Of a DNA stretch of 64,000 nucleotides, positions 26,368-35,328 are shown piece by piece. A program made the position numbers and the translations under genes. Numbering within the stretch: the stretch's first letter is position 1; every line of letters begins with the position of its first letter. The notes beneath the pieces were generated by a model. The model did not search any database. It saw only the letters and a program-made list of their open reading frames with translations, and was not told the DNA's origin. Source of the DNA: an uncultured Alphaproteobacteria bacterium. Its GTDB lineage: Bacteria; Pseudomonadota; Alphaproteobacteria; Rs-D84. The stretch is taken from contig CALXMS010000004.1 in the NCBI GenBank assembly GCA_944389535.1, positions 1 to 64,000 on the forward strand, read 5' to 3'.

Positions 26368-27906
26368 ATGACATTTGCAAAGGTTATAAAGTTAAATATT
26401 TCCATATTATGTCTGGCAGTACTATGCAACGGCATGAATGCTGAAGCGGCCACAAATTATGGCGTACAAAGTGCATGGGACAACCCGACGGCTAATATGG
26501 CAGCGGGAAGTACGAAACCTGGTTACGCGCAACTTTCTTGGTCCAAAGGCAGCGTTTTACCGGTTAAACTACGTAACGGTATGACTACTTTAATAACTTT
26601 ACCTGTCGGGGAAAAAATTGCTAATGCAGTTGTTGGTAATGACGCCCTATTCTCTATTGATGCGACACAGGGTGGAAGTACAATGTACATTACGCCAGTT
26701 TCTTCCAACCAAGGTTCTGATACAAACTTAATAGTAACAGGTGAATCAGGTAATCAATACTTATTTTATCTTCGCAGTGAACCTTCTAATTCAAGTGAAA
26801 TTACTTATTCACAAGTAGACGTTTCTTTGGACGGCAATGCAACATTACCTGGTGCAACAGGTACCACAAACGCAGCAGGTGGTTCTTCATCTATATTCAA
26901 AAAAGCGCAAACGACTAACAATACGATCGGCGTTGATGGTGAAGATTATGGGTGGATAAAATCCATGAAAATAGACCCGTCAGAATTCAGATTTGATTTA
27001 GATATATATGTGCCTAATCCTGACGATTACGTTATTGCACCTGAACGGGTATGGCGCGATCAAATATTTACGTATATAGATTTTGGAGACAAAGTTATAT
27101 CTATGACACAACGTCCTGTTGTATCACTTTTGATTGAAGGCGGTGAATCTCCGGTAAGTTTCCGCACAGACGGCGAAGACGGACGTTTGCTAATAGTTGA
27201 AGCTGTTGGTGACATGGTTCTACGTAGCGGTCAGCGCATTGTATGTATAAAGAAACGTGAAAAACCGTTCTTAATAGCCGACACTGCATCTGTAATGGCA
27301 TTGGCGGAAGCTAACGTTGCACAAAGCATAATGTCAGGGCAATCGTTAAATAATATCGCTTATACTGCCGACGTAAACGCAATAAATGCCTCAGCAAATG
27401 GTTATACAACAACCCCGATGATGATTGGTAATATGCCGGTTGGTACAACAAGCGGTTATTATGCACCGGCGGGTTATGCATTACCTGTGGCAACTTATGG
27501 AACGACAGGTTCTTCAACAAGTGGTTTATCAATGATACCGACAGAACGCTTAACGGCCGGTTCTTTCTTACCACAGTCAAATATCCCGCTTATTACAAGC
27601 AACCAAACTGGTGTTGCCGTAGAACTAAAATCAGATACATCAGTAAAAGCATTAGATGATTATTGGGCAAATTTACTTGCAAAGTTTAGCGGTGAAAACG
27701 GTCAAGGAATTCTGACCCCTTATAAAGATATGGTATTCTTTGCAGTTGACGAACAGGGGGTTGGCGACCTTGGTTCTGAATCGTCAACTGGGCGCCTATA
27801 TCGTTTACGCATTGGTCCTTTATCTGACGTAACTGTTGCCCAAGAACTATGTAATAAATTACTAGAATTTAGCGGCACAAGCTGCAGCGTCGTTCGTGTA
27901 CAATAA
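26368..27906 (+). CDS. VirB9/TrbG-like type IV secretion protein with C-terminal SPOR domain
   Basis: A 512-residue exported protein (signal peptide to about residue 28). Residues about 64-137 resemble the VirB9 N-terminal beta domain, and about 224-298 the C-terminal VirB9/TrbG domain (PERVWRDQIFTYIDFGDKV, then LRSGQRIVCIKK). After a Thr/Ser-rich linker, residues about 427-512 form a SPOR-like domain (YRLRIGPLSDVTVAQELCNK), which in other proteins binds denuded peptidoglycan. Usual VirB9 is near 290 residues. ATG 26368 has AAGGA at 6 nt, while ATG 26362 would touch it. Confidence 0.82.
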   Translation: MTFAKVIKLNISILCLAVLCNGMNAEAATNYGVQSAWDNPTANMAAGSTKPGYAQLSWSKGSVLPVKLRNGMTTLITLPVGEKIANAVVGNDALFSIDATQGGSTMYITPVSSNQGSDTNLIVTGESGNQYLFYLRSEPSNSSEITYSQVDVSLDGNATLPGATGTTNAAGGSSSIFKKAQTTNNTIGVDGEDYGWIKSMKIDPSEFRFDLDIYVPNPDDYVIAPERVWRDQIFTYIDFGDKVISMTQRPVVSLLIEGGESPVSFRTDGEDGRLLIVEAVGDMVLRSGQRIVCIKKREKPFLIADTASVMALAEANVAQSIMSGQSLNNIAYTADVNAINASANGYTTTPMMIGNMPVGTTSGYYAPAGYALPVATYGTTGSSTSGLSMIPTERLTAGSFLPQSNIPLITSNQTGVAVELKSDTSVKALDDYWANLLAKFSGENGQGILTPYKDMVFFAVDEQGVGDLGSESSTGRLYRLRIGPLSDVTVAQELCNKLLEFSGTSCSVVRVQ

Positions 27907-27934
27907 TTAAAGAACGGTTAAATTATAGACAGAA

Positions 27935-30352
27935 ATGAATAAACTGAAACAACAATTTTCTGAATTAAGAAAAAATACCCCGAAGCACATCCAATGGCTG
28001 CTGTTGGTTGCTGCGTTCATCGTGGTGCTTATACTATTAACGTTGATACTGACACAAAAAGAAGAAGAAAAAATAGAAAACGCAGATGACGTTGTAATAA
28101 CATTAAATATTGTACCGGACTCAATAGAAATGACAGATGTCACAGTCGGTGATTCCGAAACAGAAACAATAAAGCTTTCTGCCAGTGCACCTGTAAAAAT
28201 TATGGACGTACGTAAATCTGAAGATACAAATGGTTTGTTGGTAAAAGACACTTGTACGAATTTAGGACAGATAGATTCTGATACTTCGTGTTCTATTGAT
28301 TTAACCTATAAACCTGTAATGTATGAAGATACGCATGCAGCAGCACTGTACATAGACTGGCGCGGTGCAAACGAAACTGACCTGATGAAAAAAACAGAAA
28401 AGGTTGTACTTGTGCTTGGTGCGCAGAAAATAGAACTACCTGAACCTGTAATTGAAAAGCAATCAGAACCAGAAGTCATAGAAAAAGAAGCTGAGCCAGA
28501 AACTAACTATAAGCAGGAAATACAAAAAGACTTAGAAGTTTTAGCTCCATCAGATTCATTTATATTTGAAGATTCTTTAACGCAAGCCGCCCCAACTGAG
28601 ACGCCAGAACCAGAATATGTTCGCCCGTCTGAGGCATGTTCAGACTTTGCTATGCCTGGCTATAATTTATCTGGCGTACAAAGTGGCTGGATACGTCCAA
28701 GTGGTGGAACATATTATTATCATCCATTTTCTGATACAGAATGCAAAAATCCAACTGGTGTATATAATCCAGATAACGGCATCATCACGGACATAAAAAA
28801 CAGCGCCCAGAAAATTGGTACGGACGCAGAACATATCGGATATACAACCATACAAAATGGTTCTCTTCCGCAATTATCTAACCCAGCATCTACTAAAACA
28901 GGAAATAAATCACGTCAACTAACAGACGAAGAATTGGGAATAACACTTTTAAAAGAAATGCCAGATAATCCAAATAAAAAAGCAGGGATTAATCTAAAAG
29001 AAGCCCCAAAAACAGGCGTTATTACTGGTACCAGTGGAACAGCAATATTTTCTTCAGATCCTTTTGATAGAAAATTTGTTCTACGCCAATATAAACCAAT
29101 TCCTGCCACAATAGTATCAGAAGTTCGTGCAGATCCTTCGTTATATACAGAAGGTCAAACGTTACCAGTTCGTGCAACCGTTGACAGAAATGTATATTCA
29201 GACGATGGTCGTACAATAATTATTCCAACAGGTACATTATTGTTGGGTTATGTCACCGGCGAATTACCAGGACCATATAAAACAGTTGGACGTATGAAAA
29301 TAAACTGGTACCAGTTTATATTACCAAGCGGTGTAGAATTTAATTTTGAAACAAACAGCGCTCCGTTTTCCGGTGATTCTCAAGGACGTGTCGGTGTACC
29401 TGGACACGGCAGCACAGATTATGTCGAACAACTTGTCATGCCAATGTTAACGGCGATTGTACCAGCCGCGGTAAACATGATTGCACCGATATCAGACGCA
29501 TTTATAAATCAAATTGATTTAGATAATAACACAGTGGTTCAGTCTGGAACAATACGTTCATCTGAATTAGCAAAAAATGAGATTATAAGCGCATGGAATC
29601 AAGTGGCACAAAAATTAATTGTTGATGCAATGGATAATACGGTTCCTCCTTTCTCAATTGCAGCAGGAACACGTATAACAGTATATTCTCCGATGGATTT
29701 AGTAATAACTTGTGGTGAAGGTAACGGTAAAGAGTGTTCCGTAGAAAACGTTAAATCTAAAAGCCAACTAAACACAGAAGAGGATAATAAACGTAACACA
29801 CGAAGTGATGACTGGGTTAAAACTGTTCCAAAACCAGATCCAACCGATCCCTCATGGGTTGGTCAGGTTCGATCATTTGATTTCGCGAACGAATTTTGTA
29901 CAAATAAAACAGAAGACGGTTTATGGGATATAGATGAATCTAAAACCAGCGACATCGTAAACTCTGGTTATGATTACAGAACGGTACTTGCGTATTGTCA
30001 GTCATTAAATTACCAGGCAATTAATAATGCACGACAAGACGCATATTATCAAAACCAATCACAAACGTTCCAATCAAACTATGGCACAAGTTCAAACCAA
30101 ACATCTGATCAGCTGCAATCTTATAACGAAGATATACTAGGGTTAACCTATGAAAACGGTGTCATACAAAATCCATTTGATAATATAACAACAGAAACAA
30201 CAGAAACAGTAGAAAGTGTCATTACTTGCGATGGCGGTGCATTACCCGATGAATATGGATGCTGTCCGGGTGAAATATACACTGATATGGGAGAACAAGG
30301 TTTTAACTGTTGCCCAGAGACAGGTGGCGATTGCTTCCCGCCAATCCTATAA
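27935..30352 (+). CDS. VirB10/TrbI-like type IV secretion channel protein with extra domains
   Basis: An 805-residue protein. It has a short cytoplasmic start, a membrane segment at about 20-40 and then a beta-sandwich-like segment (about 52-170) with a CTNLG..TSCSIDLTYKP pattern like ASH/Ig-type domains. A Pro/Glu-rich linker follows. The TrbI/VirB10 domain is at about 387-590 (VRATVDRNVYSDDGRT, IIIPTGTLLLGYV), including the hydrophobic antenna helix. A roughly 200-residue extension ends in a Cys-rich tail (about 762-805, seven or more Cys). VirB10 links inner and outer membrane rings. Usual length is 380-450; DotG is longer but differs in its repeats. Confidence 0.82.
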   Translation: MNKLKQQFSELRKNTPKHIQWLLLVAAFIVVLILLTLILTQKEEEKIENADDVVITLNIVPDSIEMTDVTVGDSETETIKLSASAPVKIMDVRKSEDTNGLLVKDTCTNLGQIDSDTSCSIDLTYKPVMYEDTHAAALYIDWRGANETDLMKKTEKVVLVLGAQKIELPEPVIEKQSEPEVIEKEAEPETNYKQEIQKDLEVLAPSDSFIFEDSLTQAAPTETPEPEYVRPSEACSDFAMPGYNLSGVQSGWIRPSGGTYYYHPFSDTECKNPTGVYNPDNGIITDIKNSAQKIGTDAEHIGYTTIQNGSLPQLSNPASTKTGNKSRQLTDEELGITLLKEMPDNPNKKAGINLKEAPKTGVITGTSGTAIFSSDPFDRKFVLRQYKPIPATIVSEVRADPSLYTEGQTLPVRATVDRNVYSDDGRTIIIPTGTLLLGYVTGELPGPYKTVGRMKINWYQFILPSGVEFNFETNSAPFSGDSQGRVGVPGHGSTDYVEQLVMPMLTAIVPAAVNMIAPISDAFINQIDLDNNTVVQSGTIRSSELAKNEIISAWNQVAQKLIVDAMDNTVPPFSIAAGTRITVYSPMDLVITCGEGNGKECSVENVKSKSQLNTEEDNKRNTRSDDWVKTVPKPDPTDPSWVGQVRSFDFANEFCTNKTEDGLWDIDESKTSDIVNSGYDYRTVLAYCQSLNYQAINNARQDAYYQNQSQTFQSNYGTSSNQTSDQLQSYNEDILGLTYENGVIQNPFDNITTETTETVESVITCDGGALPDEYGCCPGEIYTDMGEQGFNCCPETGGDCFPPIL

Positions 30353-30356
30353 AATT

Positions 30357-30382
30357 CCCGCCAAAATGGCGGGTTCTTTTTT
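30357..30382 (+). terminator. Terminator of the VirB8-9-10 operon
   Basis: Stem CCCGCC/GGCGGG, 5-nt loop, followed by TTCTTTTTT. A second hairpin terminator ATGCGCC/GGCGCAT plus TTTTTATTT lies 80 bp downstream (30454-30477), with nothing recognisable between them. Confidence 0.85.
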
Positions 30383-30453
30383 AACACTTATTGAAAAAGC
30401 ATAGGAGAGTAACTATTTAATACACAATAAAAGGTATAAAATTAATTTAACAA

Positions 30454-30477
30454 ATGCGCCAGATGGCGCATTTTTAT
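30454..30477 (+). terminator. Second terminator after virB10
   Basis: ATGCGCC, loop AGAT, GGCGCAT, then TTTTTATTT. It may back up the first or end a short transcript. Confidence 0.7.
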
Positions 30478-30647
30478 TTGCGCAAATTGATGAAATAACT
30501 AGATTTTATCGATTCGTGCACAAAAGAAAAAATCCTAAAACGAATCACTTTTCTGATTCGTCGTTCAACCAAAGGTTGTAACCTTTTACAGTTTACAATT
30601 ATTTGGCTATATATCAATTCTATAAAACATACAAAGGAGTGGAGAAA
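30478..30647 (+). promoter_or_regulatory. Promoter candidates and hairpin-rich leader of the 30648 gene
   Basis: Two promoters can be read: TTGCGC (30478), 16 nt, TAGATT (30500-30505), and TTTACA (30585), 17 nt, TATATA (30608-30613). Between them are hairpins CGAATCA/TGATTCG, CAACC/GGTTG and AAAGGTT/AACCTTT that would form a leader if the first is used. I see no gene in 30353-30647. Confidence 0.4.
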
Positions 30648-30998
30648 ATGAAACCAGAAAACGCATTGAATACACAATATACCAATGAAAAGTTCCAGAA
30701 CGCCGAACAATTATGGTTCTGGTTCTTATATTCTAAATCTATTCAAAATGGGTTTGCCCGTAATCGCGGTATATCTTCACGACGCGCATGTGAATTATTG
30801 GATGTAGAAACGTTAATTACAAAATTATACTTATCAGGTCAATTAACCGAAGAACAATTATCTGTAATGAAAAAATTTGGAGATAAAAAACGCGCACCTC
30901 ATCAATATGTATGGGCCGAAAACAGAGCAGCAGATCTTTGGCGTCGTGCAATGAATACGCTTGAAGCCGCAGCTTATCAGCGTGGCTGGATAGAATAA
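30648..30998 (+). CDS. Conserved-looking small protein, unknown function
   Basis: Not recognised. 116 residues, soluble, Trp- and Arg-rich (EQLWFWFLYSK, then DLWRRAMNTLE), with a helix-turn-helix-like spacing around GISSRRACELLDVETLITKL that might bind nucleic acid. ATG 30648 has AAAGGAGTGG upstream. 22 nt separate it from the next gene, so they are likely cotranscribed. Confidence 0.7.
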   Translation: MKPENALNTQYTNEKFQNAEQLWFWFLYSKSIQNGFARNRGISSRRACELLDVETLITKLYLSGQLTEEQLSVMKKFGDKKRAPHQYVWAENRAADLWRRAMNTLEAAAYQRGWIE

Positions 30999-31020
30999 AA
31001 CAAATATACAGGAGAAAAAC

Positions 31021-31368
31021 ATGTTAATCATTTTTTCAGACCATACATCAAAGATTTTACCCCGCATATTATGTATTCCACCAAAGCATTGTGCCCCCAT
31101 AATACGTATCGGAAATGAAAAATACATAATGTTTCAATTTGTGCGACGACATCAGGTCGCACAAATATACCTGACCGAACACGCGATAAAATTATTACAA
31201 TCAAAAGGATGGCGGGTTATAAAGACAAACAAAAAAATATCAAACGATTTTATGATAAAGCTTCGAACTGCATATTCTTGCGTCGATTTATGTAAAAAAG
31301 CATTAAATATTCATAATCCTTTTATACAAACGCCACGAGAATTATATAAAAAATTAAAGCGCCATTAG
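31021..31368 (+). CDS. Small basic protein, unknown function
   Basis: Not recognised. 115 residues, many Lys, Arg and Ile, with two Cys in CIPPKHC. Ribosome site AGGAG 7 nt before ATG. Its stop codon lies inside the terminator hairpin shared with yidC. It appears paired with the 30648 gene. Confidence 0.6.
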   Translation: MLIIFSDHTSKILPRILCIPPKHCAPIIRIGNEKYIMFQFVRRHQVAQIYLTEHAIKLLQSKGWRVIKTNKKISNDFMIKLRTAYSCVDLCKKALNIHNPFIQTPRELYKKLKRH

Positions 31369-31383
31369 GCGCTTTAATTATTT
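31354..31383. terminator. Bidirectional terminator between the 31021 gene and yidC
   Basis: Perfect stem TTAAAGCGCC/GGCGCTTTAA with loop ATTA, T-rich on both sides. It overlaps the last codons of the plus-strand gene and abuts the yidC stop. Confidence 0.8.
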
Positions 31384-32946
31384 ATTAAGACGTTTTATAT
31401 AGTACATCTGCCCTATGCCAAATATATTAGATACTGTCCAATATAAAACCAACCCGGCTGGCATCCACGCAAATAATACCGTAAATAACAACGGCATCCA
31501 TTTCATAACCTTCTGCGTTTGCGCAACTGCATCATTCTGTTGATTAGAATTTGATACTGTCTGCAAACGTTGTTGGAACCACATGGTAAGCCCCATTAAT
31601 ATCGGCAATATGAAATAAGGATCCATAGCCGCCAAATCAGATATCCACAAAAAGTGAGCACTGCGCATCTGAACAGATATCAACAATGCTTTATAAAGCG
31701 CAAAAAATATAGGTATTTGAATTAACATTGGCAGACACCCAGACATTGGTGACGTCTTATGCGTCTGATACAGACGCATCATTTCCATCTGCATACGAGC
31801 TTTATCATTAGCATATAACTTCTGAATACGAACCATTTCTGGCTGCATTTTTTGCATTGCCATCATTGATACATATGATTTACGCGTCAAAGGCCACATG
31901 GCTAATCTTAACAGCAAAGTCATTACGATTATCGCAACACCATAATTCATAACGAACGAATTTAAAACGTTTAACAACCATAATATTGGACGAACGAAAA
32001 ACCAGAACCAACCGTAATCAACGGTCTGATCTATACCAGCAATCATACTATCAGCGTTCATCAACGTTTTTCTGTCACGCGGTCCCATATATAAATTAGT
32101 TGTTATCGTCTTTTCTGATCCTGAAGATACTGTAACGACATTAGCCGCTGCATCAGCCTGATACATATTTCCAAGCGCCTTTACTCGCATAGTCTGATCA
32201 GGACTATTAATAGACAATATTGTTTCCCAATACTGGTCTACGAAACCGATAAAACCGTTTGTCGTAGAATATGCAAATGATTTATCCGTAATACGTCGCC
32301 AATCTTCATGTTCAATGTCAGCGTTTACGAAAGCAACAGAACCAGTATAAACGCCAGCAGAAGATTTCATATCATTTGCTCTAACTATTCTGGCATAAGG
32401 TGCAACTGAAATATCTTTACCAGACGCATTGTTTACCGTATCAGCGATAGATATTACATAGCCATCCACATTAATAGTTCTTGTAAAACGAACACCTTCA
32501 GAATTTTTCCATGAAATCACCCCGTCTTTATCCGACCATACAGTAGCCGCGGTTGGTGCCGTCGTTCCAGTTGCTAACAACCCAACTTCTGCGAATGCGC
32601 CGTCTGTTCCTAGTAAAGTTACTGGCGCACTTTCATCATTTGATGCATCTGATGCATATTTTAATAATTCAACATTTGAAATACGAAGTCCTTGCACATC
32701 AGCAGTTATGTAATCAGAAGAAATTTTAGTTACCGGTACGTCAGATACATCTATTGTTTCCACAGTAACTTCTTCTGGTGCAACGTTCTGGGATTTGGGT
32801 CCCATAAACCAAGACATTACCCACCAAGCAGCAAGAAACAATATAAACCACCACAGTAATCCTGCCCAACGAGAATTTTTCTTAGCCGCGTCTCTTGCAG
32901 CATTCCACTGCTGAAAACCAGAATTATTATCAATATATTTTACCAT
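31378..32946 (-). CDS. yidC: Membrane protein insertase YidC
   Basis: A 522-residue protein with an N-terminal membrane anchor (about 29-48), a large periplasmic beta domain (about 55-310), and the Oxa1 core of five segments in the last 200 residues, with the Arg in LLLRLAMWPL of the substrate groove. It inserts inner-membrane proteins with or without SecYEG. Here it follows lspA by 2 nt rather than rpmH-rnpA. Confidence 0.95.
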   Translation of the reverse strand: MVKYIDNNSGFQQWNAARDAAKKNSRWAGLLWWFILFLAAWWVMSWFMGPKSQNVAPEEVTVETIDVSDVPVTKISSDYITADVQGLRISNVELLKYASDASNDESAPVTLLGTDGAFAEVGLLATGTTAPTAATVWSDKDGVISWKNSEGVRFTRTINVDGYVISIADTVNNASGKDISVAPYARIVRANDMKSSAGVYTGSVAFVNADIEHEDWRRITDKSFAYSTTNGFIGFVDQYWETILSINSPDQTMRVKALGNMYQADAAANVVTVSSGSEKTITTNLYMGPRDRKTLMNADSMIAGIDQTVDYGWFWFFVRPILWLLNVLNSFVMNYGVAIIVMTLLLRLAMWPLTRKSYVSMMAMQKMQPEMVRIQKLYANDKARMQMEMMRLYQTHKTSPMSGCLPMLIQIPIFFALYKALLISVQMRSAHFLWISDLAAMDPYFILPILMGLTMWFQQRLQTVSNSNQQNDAVAQTQKVMKWMPLLFTVLFAWMPAGLVLYWTVSNIFGIGQMYYIKRLNK

Positions 32947-32948
32947 AA

Positions 32949-33497
32949 TTATTTTTCACCCTTATTTGATTTTACCGACCGTACGCAACGCCGACGCGCC
33001 AACACGAAATTAATTATTAACCACGCCACACCTATAACTATGCACATATCCGCAACATTAAAAGCGGGATAATGCCATCCACCAATATGAAAATCTAAAA
33101 AGTCAATCACAGCACCAAACCTGACGCGATCGATTAAATTTCCAACTGCACCACCGACTATTAATGCTAACGGAGCCCGTTCATATTGTGGTGCCCTGGT
33201 AAATAAATAATGTCCTATGAATCCTATTATGAAACCTGTTCCTATTATTATTATGATCGGTGCGGCTTCACCGATTGCACGCAACATAGAAAATGAAGCG
33301 CCAGGATTCCAAGTAAACACAATGTTAAAGAAATTGCAAACCTGAGTCATTAAATATGGTACCCCTACCACATCCCAGGCTGCACCATATAAAGGAACAG
33401 TGCCGGTTATTAGATACAGCAAAAAGCCCTTTGTTAGCTGATCAGCAATAATAACCGATAAAATTATTGCGATATATTTCCATATTTTATTTTTCAT
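32949..33497 (-). CDS. lspA: Lipoprotein signal peptidase (signal peptidase II)
   Basis: A 182-residue membrane protein with four segments and both catalytic aspartates: GNLIDRVRFG and FNVADMCIV. It cleaves prolipoprotein signal peptides, such as that of the ClsC-like lipoprotein here. Ribosome site AAGGAAA. It forms an operon with yidC. Confidence 0.95.
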   Translation of the reverse strand: MKNKIWKYIAIILSVIIADQLTKGFLLYLITGTVPLYGAAWDVVGVPYLMTQVCNFFNIVFTWNPGASFSMLRAIGEAAPIIIIIGTGFIIGFIGHYLFTRAPQYERAPLALIVGGAVGNLIDRVRFGAVIDFLDFHIGGWHYPAFNVADMCIVIGVAWLIINFVLARRRCVRSVKSNKGEK

Positions 33498-33517
33498 AGC
33501 ATTTCCTTACTGTACGA

Positions 33518-33546
33518 AATATAACAATACTGATATATAAAATCAA
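33518..33546 (-). promoter_or_regulatory. Promoter of lspA-yidC
   Basis: Minus strand TTGATT (33546-33541), 17 nt, TATATT (33523-33518). Confidence 0.5.
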
Positions 33547-33550
33547 ATAT

Positions 33551-33574
33551 AAAAGTCCCGTTAAGGGGACTTTT
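33551..33574 (-). terminator. Terminator of the Kef-type gene
   Basis: Stem AAAAGTCCC/GGGACTTTT with a 6-nt loop, followed on the minus strand by TATATTTG. It lies 24 nt after the Kef-type stop and just ahead of the lspA promoter. Confidence 0.75.
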
Positions 33575-33597
33575 AGACTTAACGGTAAAGCATATAT

Positions 33598-35304
33598 CTA
33601 CGCATTATCAGCAATTGTCTTGCCGATACCAGCATAGTTATCAGCGCGAAAATCGTTTAATAAATTATTTATATCCTTTTCTGATATACCAAGATGAGTT
33701 AATAAACCTGCCCCAATCATAAAAGAAGATTCTATAGTTTCTGGCAACACTTCTGTTACCCCTTCTTTTAGTAATTCTTTCATATCCGCTAAATTGCGTG
33801 CTCTTGCAAAGATTTTTACTTTTGGTGCAATGTTTCGCACAGTTAATATCGTATCCCGCGCAGTCGTAACGTTATCCAGCGCAACAACCACTGCCTTTGT
33901 ACGACGTGGCATTAGACCAAAATCTCGTAATACTGCATCGCTGCTAGTATTTCCATACACAACGTTGAATCCACGTTCACGTCCTAACATAACAGCATTT
34001 ACATCTAAATCTATTGCTACATAAGGGATTTTTTCTGCGGTTAACATTTCCGCAATTATTTGTCCGACGCGTCCGAAACCGCATATAACAACAACAGGTT
34101 TAACGTTTTGTTCTTTATCCTCTATTGAATTCAATGGATAATGAGATAAAATCCATCCACGTTTTCGCATAATATCAAACAAAGCCATTAATATCGGTGT
34201 TAACATTATTGATACAATTATTATCGCGGTCAAAATTTCTTGATGCGCCTGTGGCAACGCATCGATACCTGCGACCTTCATAGTTTGTAACATCAGCAAA
34301 CCAAACTCACCACCTTGTGCTAAAATTAAAGCAATCATTGCAGCGTCCGGCACAGATACATTACGTACGCGAGCAACAATGAAAATTGCACTAAATTTAA
34401 TAAATATTAAACCTATTACACCCGCTAAAATTATATACCAATATTGCCCCAGCAAAGACAAATTTAATCCCATACCCAAAGCCACGAAAAAGAACGCCAA
34501 GAACAGCATTGAATACGGAGATATTTCTGCGCTAACTTGATGCCTATATATAGTCTCAGACAATAACATACCCGCTAAAAACGCCCCTAAACCGCTTGGC
34601 AACCCCATCAAATCCATTACAACCGCCCCGATAATTATCATTATCATTATCGCCAATAAAAAAGCTTCTCTGGATTTTAATTTTGCAACAAGTTTCATTA
34701 CCGGATTAAGAATGAATCTACCTACAATAACAACGCCTATAATCAACGCTACAGACAGAACGAATATATCTATGGCGGAAGCACCTAAATTAAAAGTCTT
34801 CCCGGCAAAGACGGGTAACATAGCCAATAACGGTATTGACAATAAATCTTGAAATAATAATATTGAAAACGTCTGCCGCCCCATATTTGTATTTAATTTG
34901 TTGCTATCTGTTAATAACTGTATGTCCGCGGACGTACTGGACATGGCCAATAATAAGGCAACCATTATACAACCTAAAATGGACCAAGACGTTAGACCTG
35001 TTAATATAGGAAATAACATAACTGCTACCATCAATACTTGGGCGGCTCCGAAACCGAAAATGGTATGTCTCATTTCCCAAAGGCGATGCATGTTTATACC
35101 CAAGCCCAAATTAAACCATAAAAATAATATACCTAAATCCCCAAGAAACGTCCAAGTCTCCGACAATTGAAACAAATTTAAAACGAACGGCCCCGAAATA
35201 ATGCCGGCAAACAAAAACGCAACCAATGCACCTATACGAGCCACGCGTAATATACATACCAATAAAAATAATATCCCAAAAAATATTAAAATAGGTAATG
35301 TCAT
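33598..35304 (-). CDS. Kef-type cation/proton antiporter (CPA2) with TrkA-N domain
   Basis: A 568-residue protein. About 12 membrane segments fill residues 1-385 (sodium/hydrogen exchanger fold), followed by a cytoplasmic TrkA-N domain (about 405-520) with the NAD-binding VVICGFGRVGQIIAEML. It probably exports potassium or exchanges cations under nucleotide or thiol control. KefB and YbaL-like proteins are both possible; no TrkA-C domain is seen. It is last of the dacA-recR-rsmA operon, 24 nt after rsmA. Confidence 0.85.
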   Translation of the reverse strand: MTLPILIFFGILFLLVCILRVARIGALVAFLFAGIISGPFVLNLFQLSETWTFLGDLGILFLWFNLGLGINMHRLWEMRHTIFGFGAAQVLMVAVMLFPILTGLTSWSILGCIMVALLLAMSSTSADIQLLTDSNKLNTNMGRQTFSILLFQDLLSIPLLAMLPVFAGKTFNLGASAIDIFVLSVALIIGVVIVGRFILNPVMKLVAKLKSREAFLLAIMIMIIIGAVVMDLMGLPSGLGAFLAGMLLSETIYRHQVSAEISPYSMLFLAFFFVALGMGLNLSLLGQYWYIILAGVIGLIFIKFSAIFIVARVRNVSVPDAAMIALILAQGGEFGLLMLQTMKVAGIDALPQAHQEILTAIIIVSIMLTPILMALFDIMRKRGWILSHYPLNSIEDKEQNVKPVVVICGFGRVGQIIAEMLTAEKIPYVAIDLDVNAVMLGRERGFNVVYGNTSSDAVLRDFGLMPRRTKAVVVALDNVTTARDTILTVRNIAPKVKIFARARNLADMKELLKEGVTEVLPETIESSFMIGAGLLTHLGISEKDINNLLNDFRADNYAGIGKTIADNA

Positions 35305-35328
35305 AATTCCCTCTCCCGTATAAAAATA

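Noticed and set aside
27935-30352. Assignment as DotG/IcmE of a Dot/Icm system
   Set aside because: The C-terminal domain is TrbI-like in both, but the flanking proteins are closer to VirB8 and VirB9, and DotG-type pentapeptide repeats are absent.
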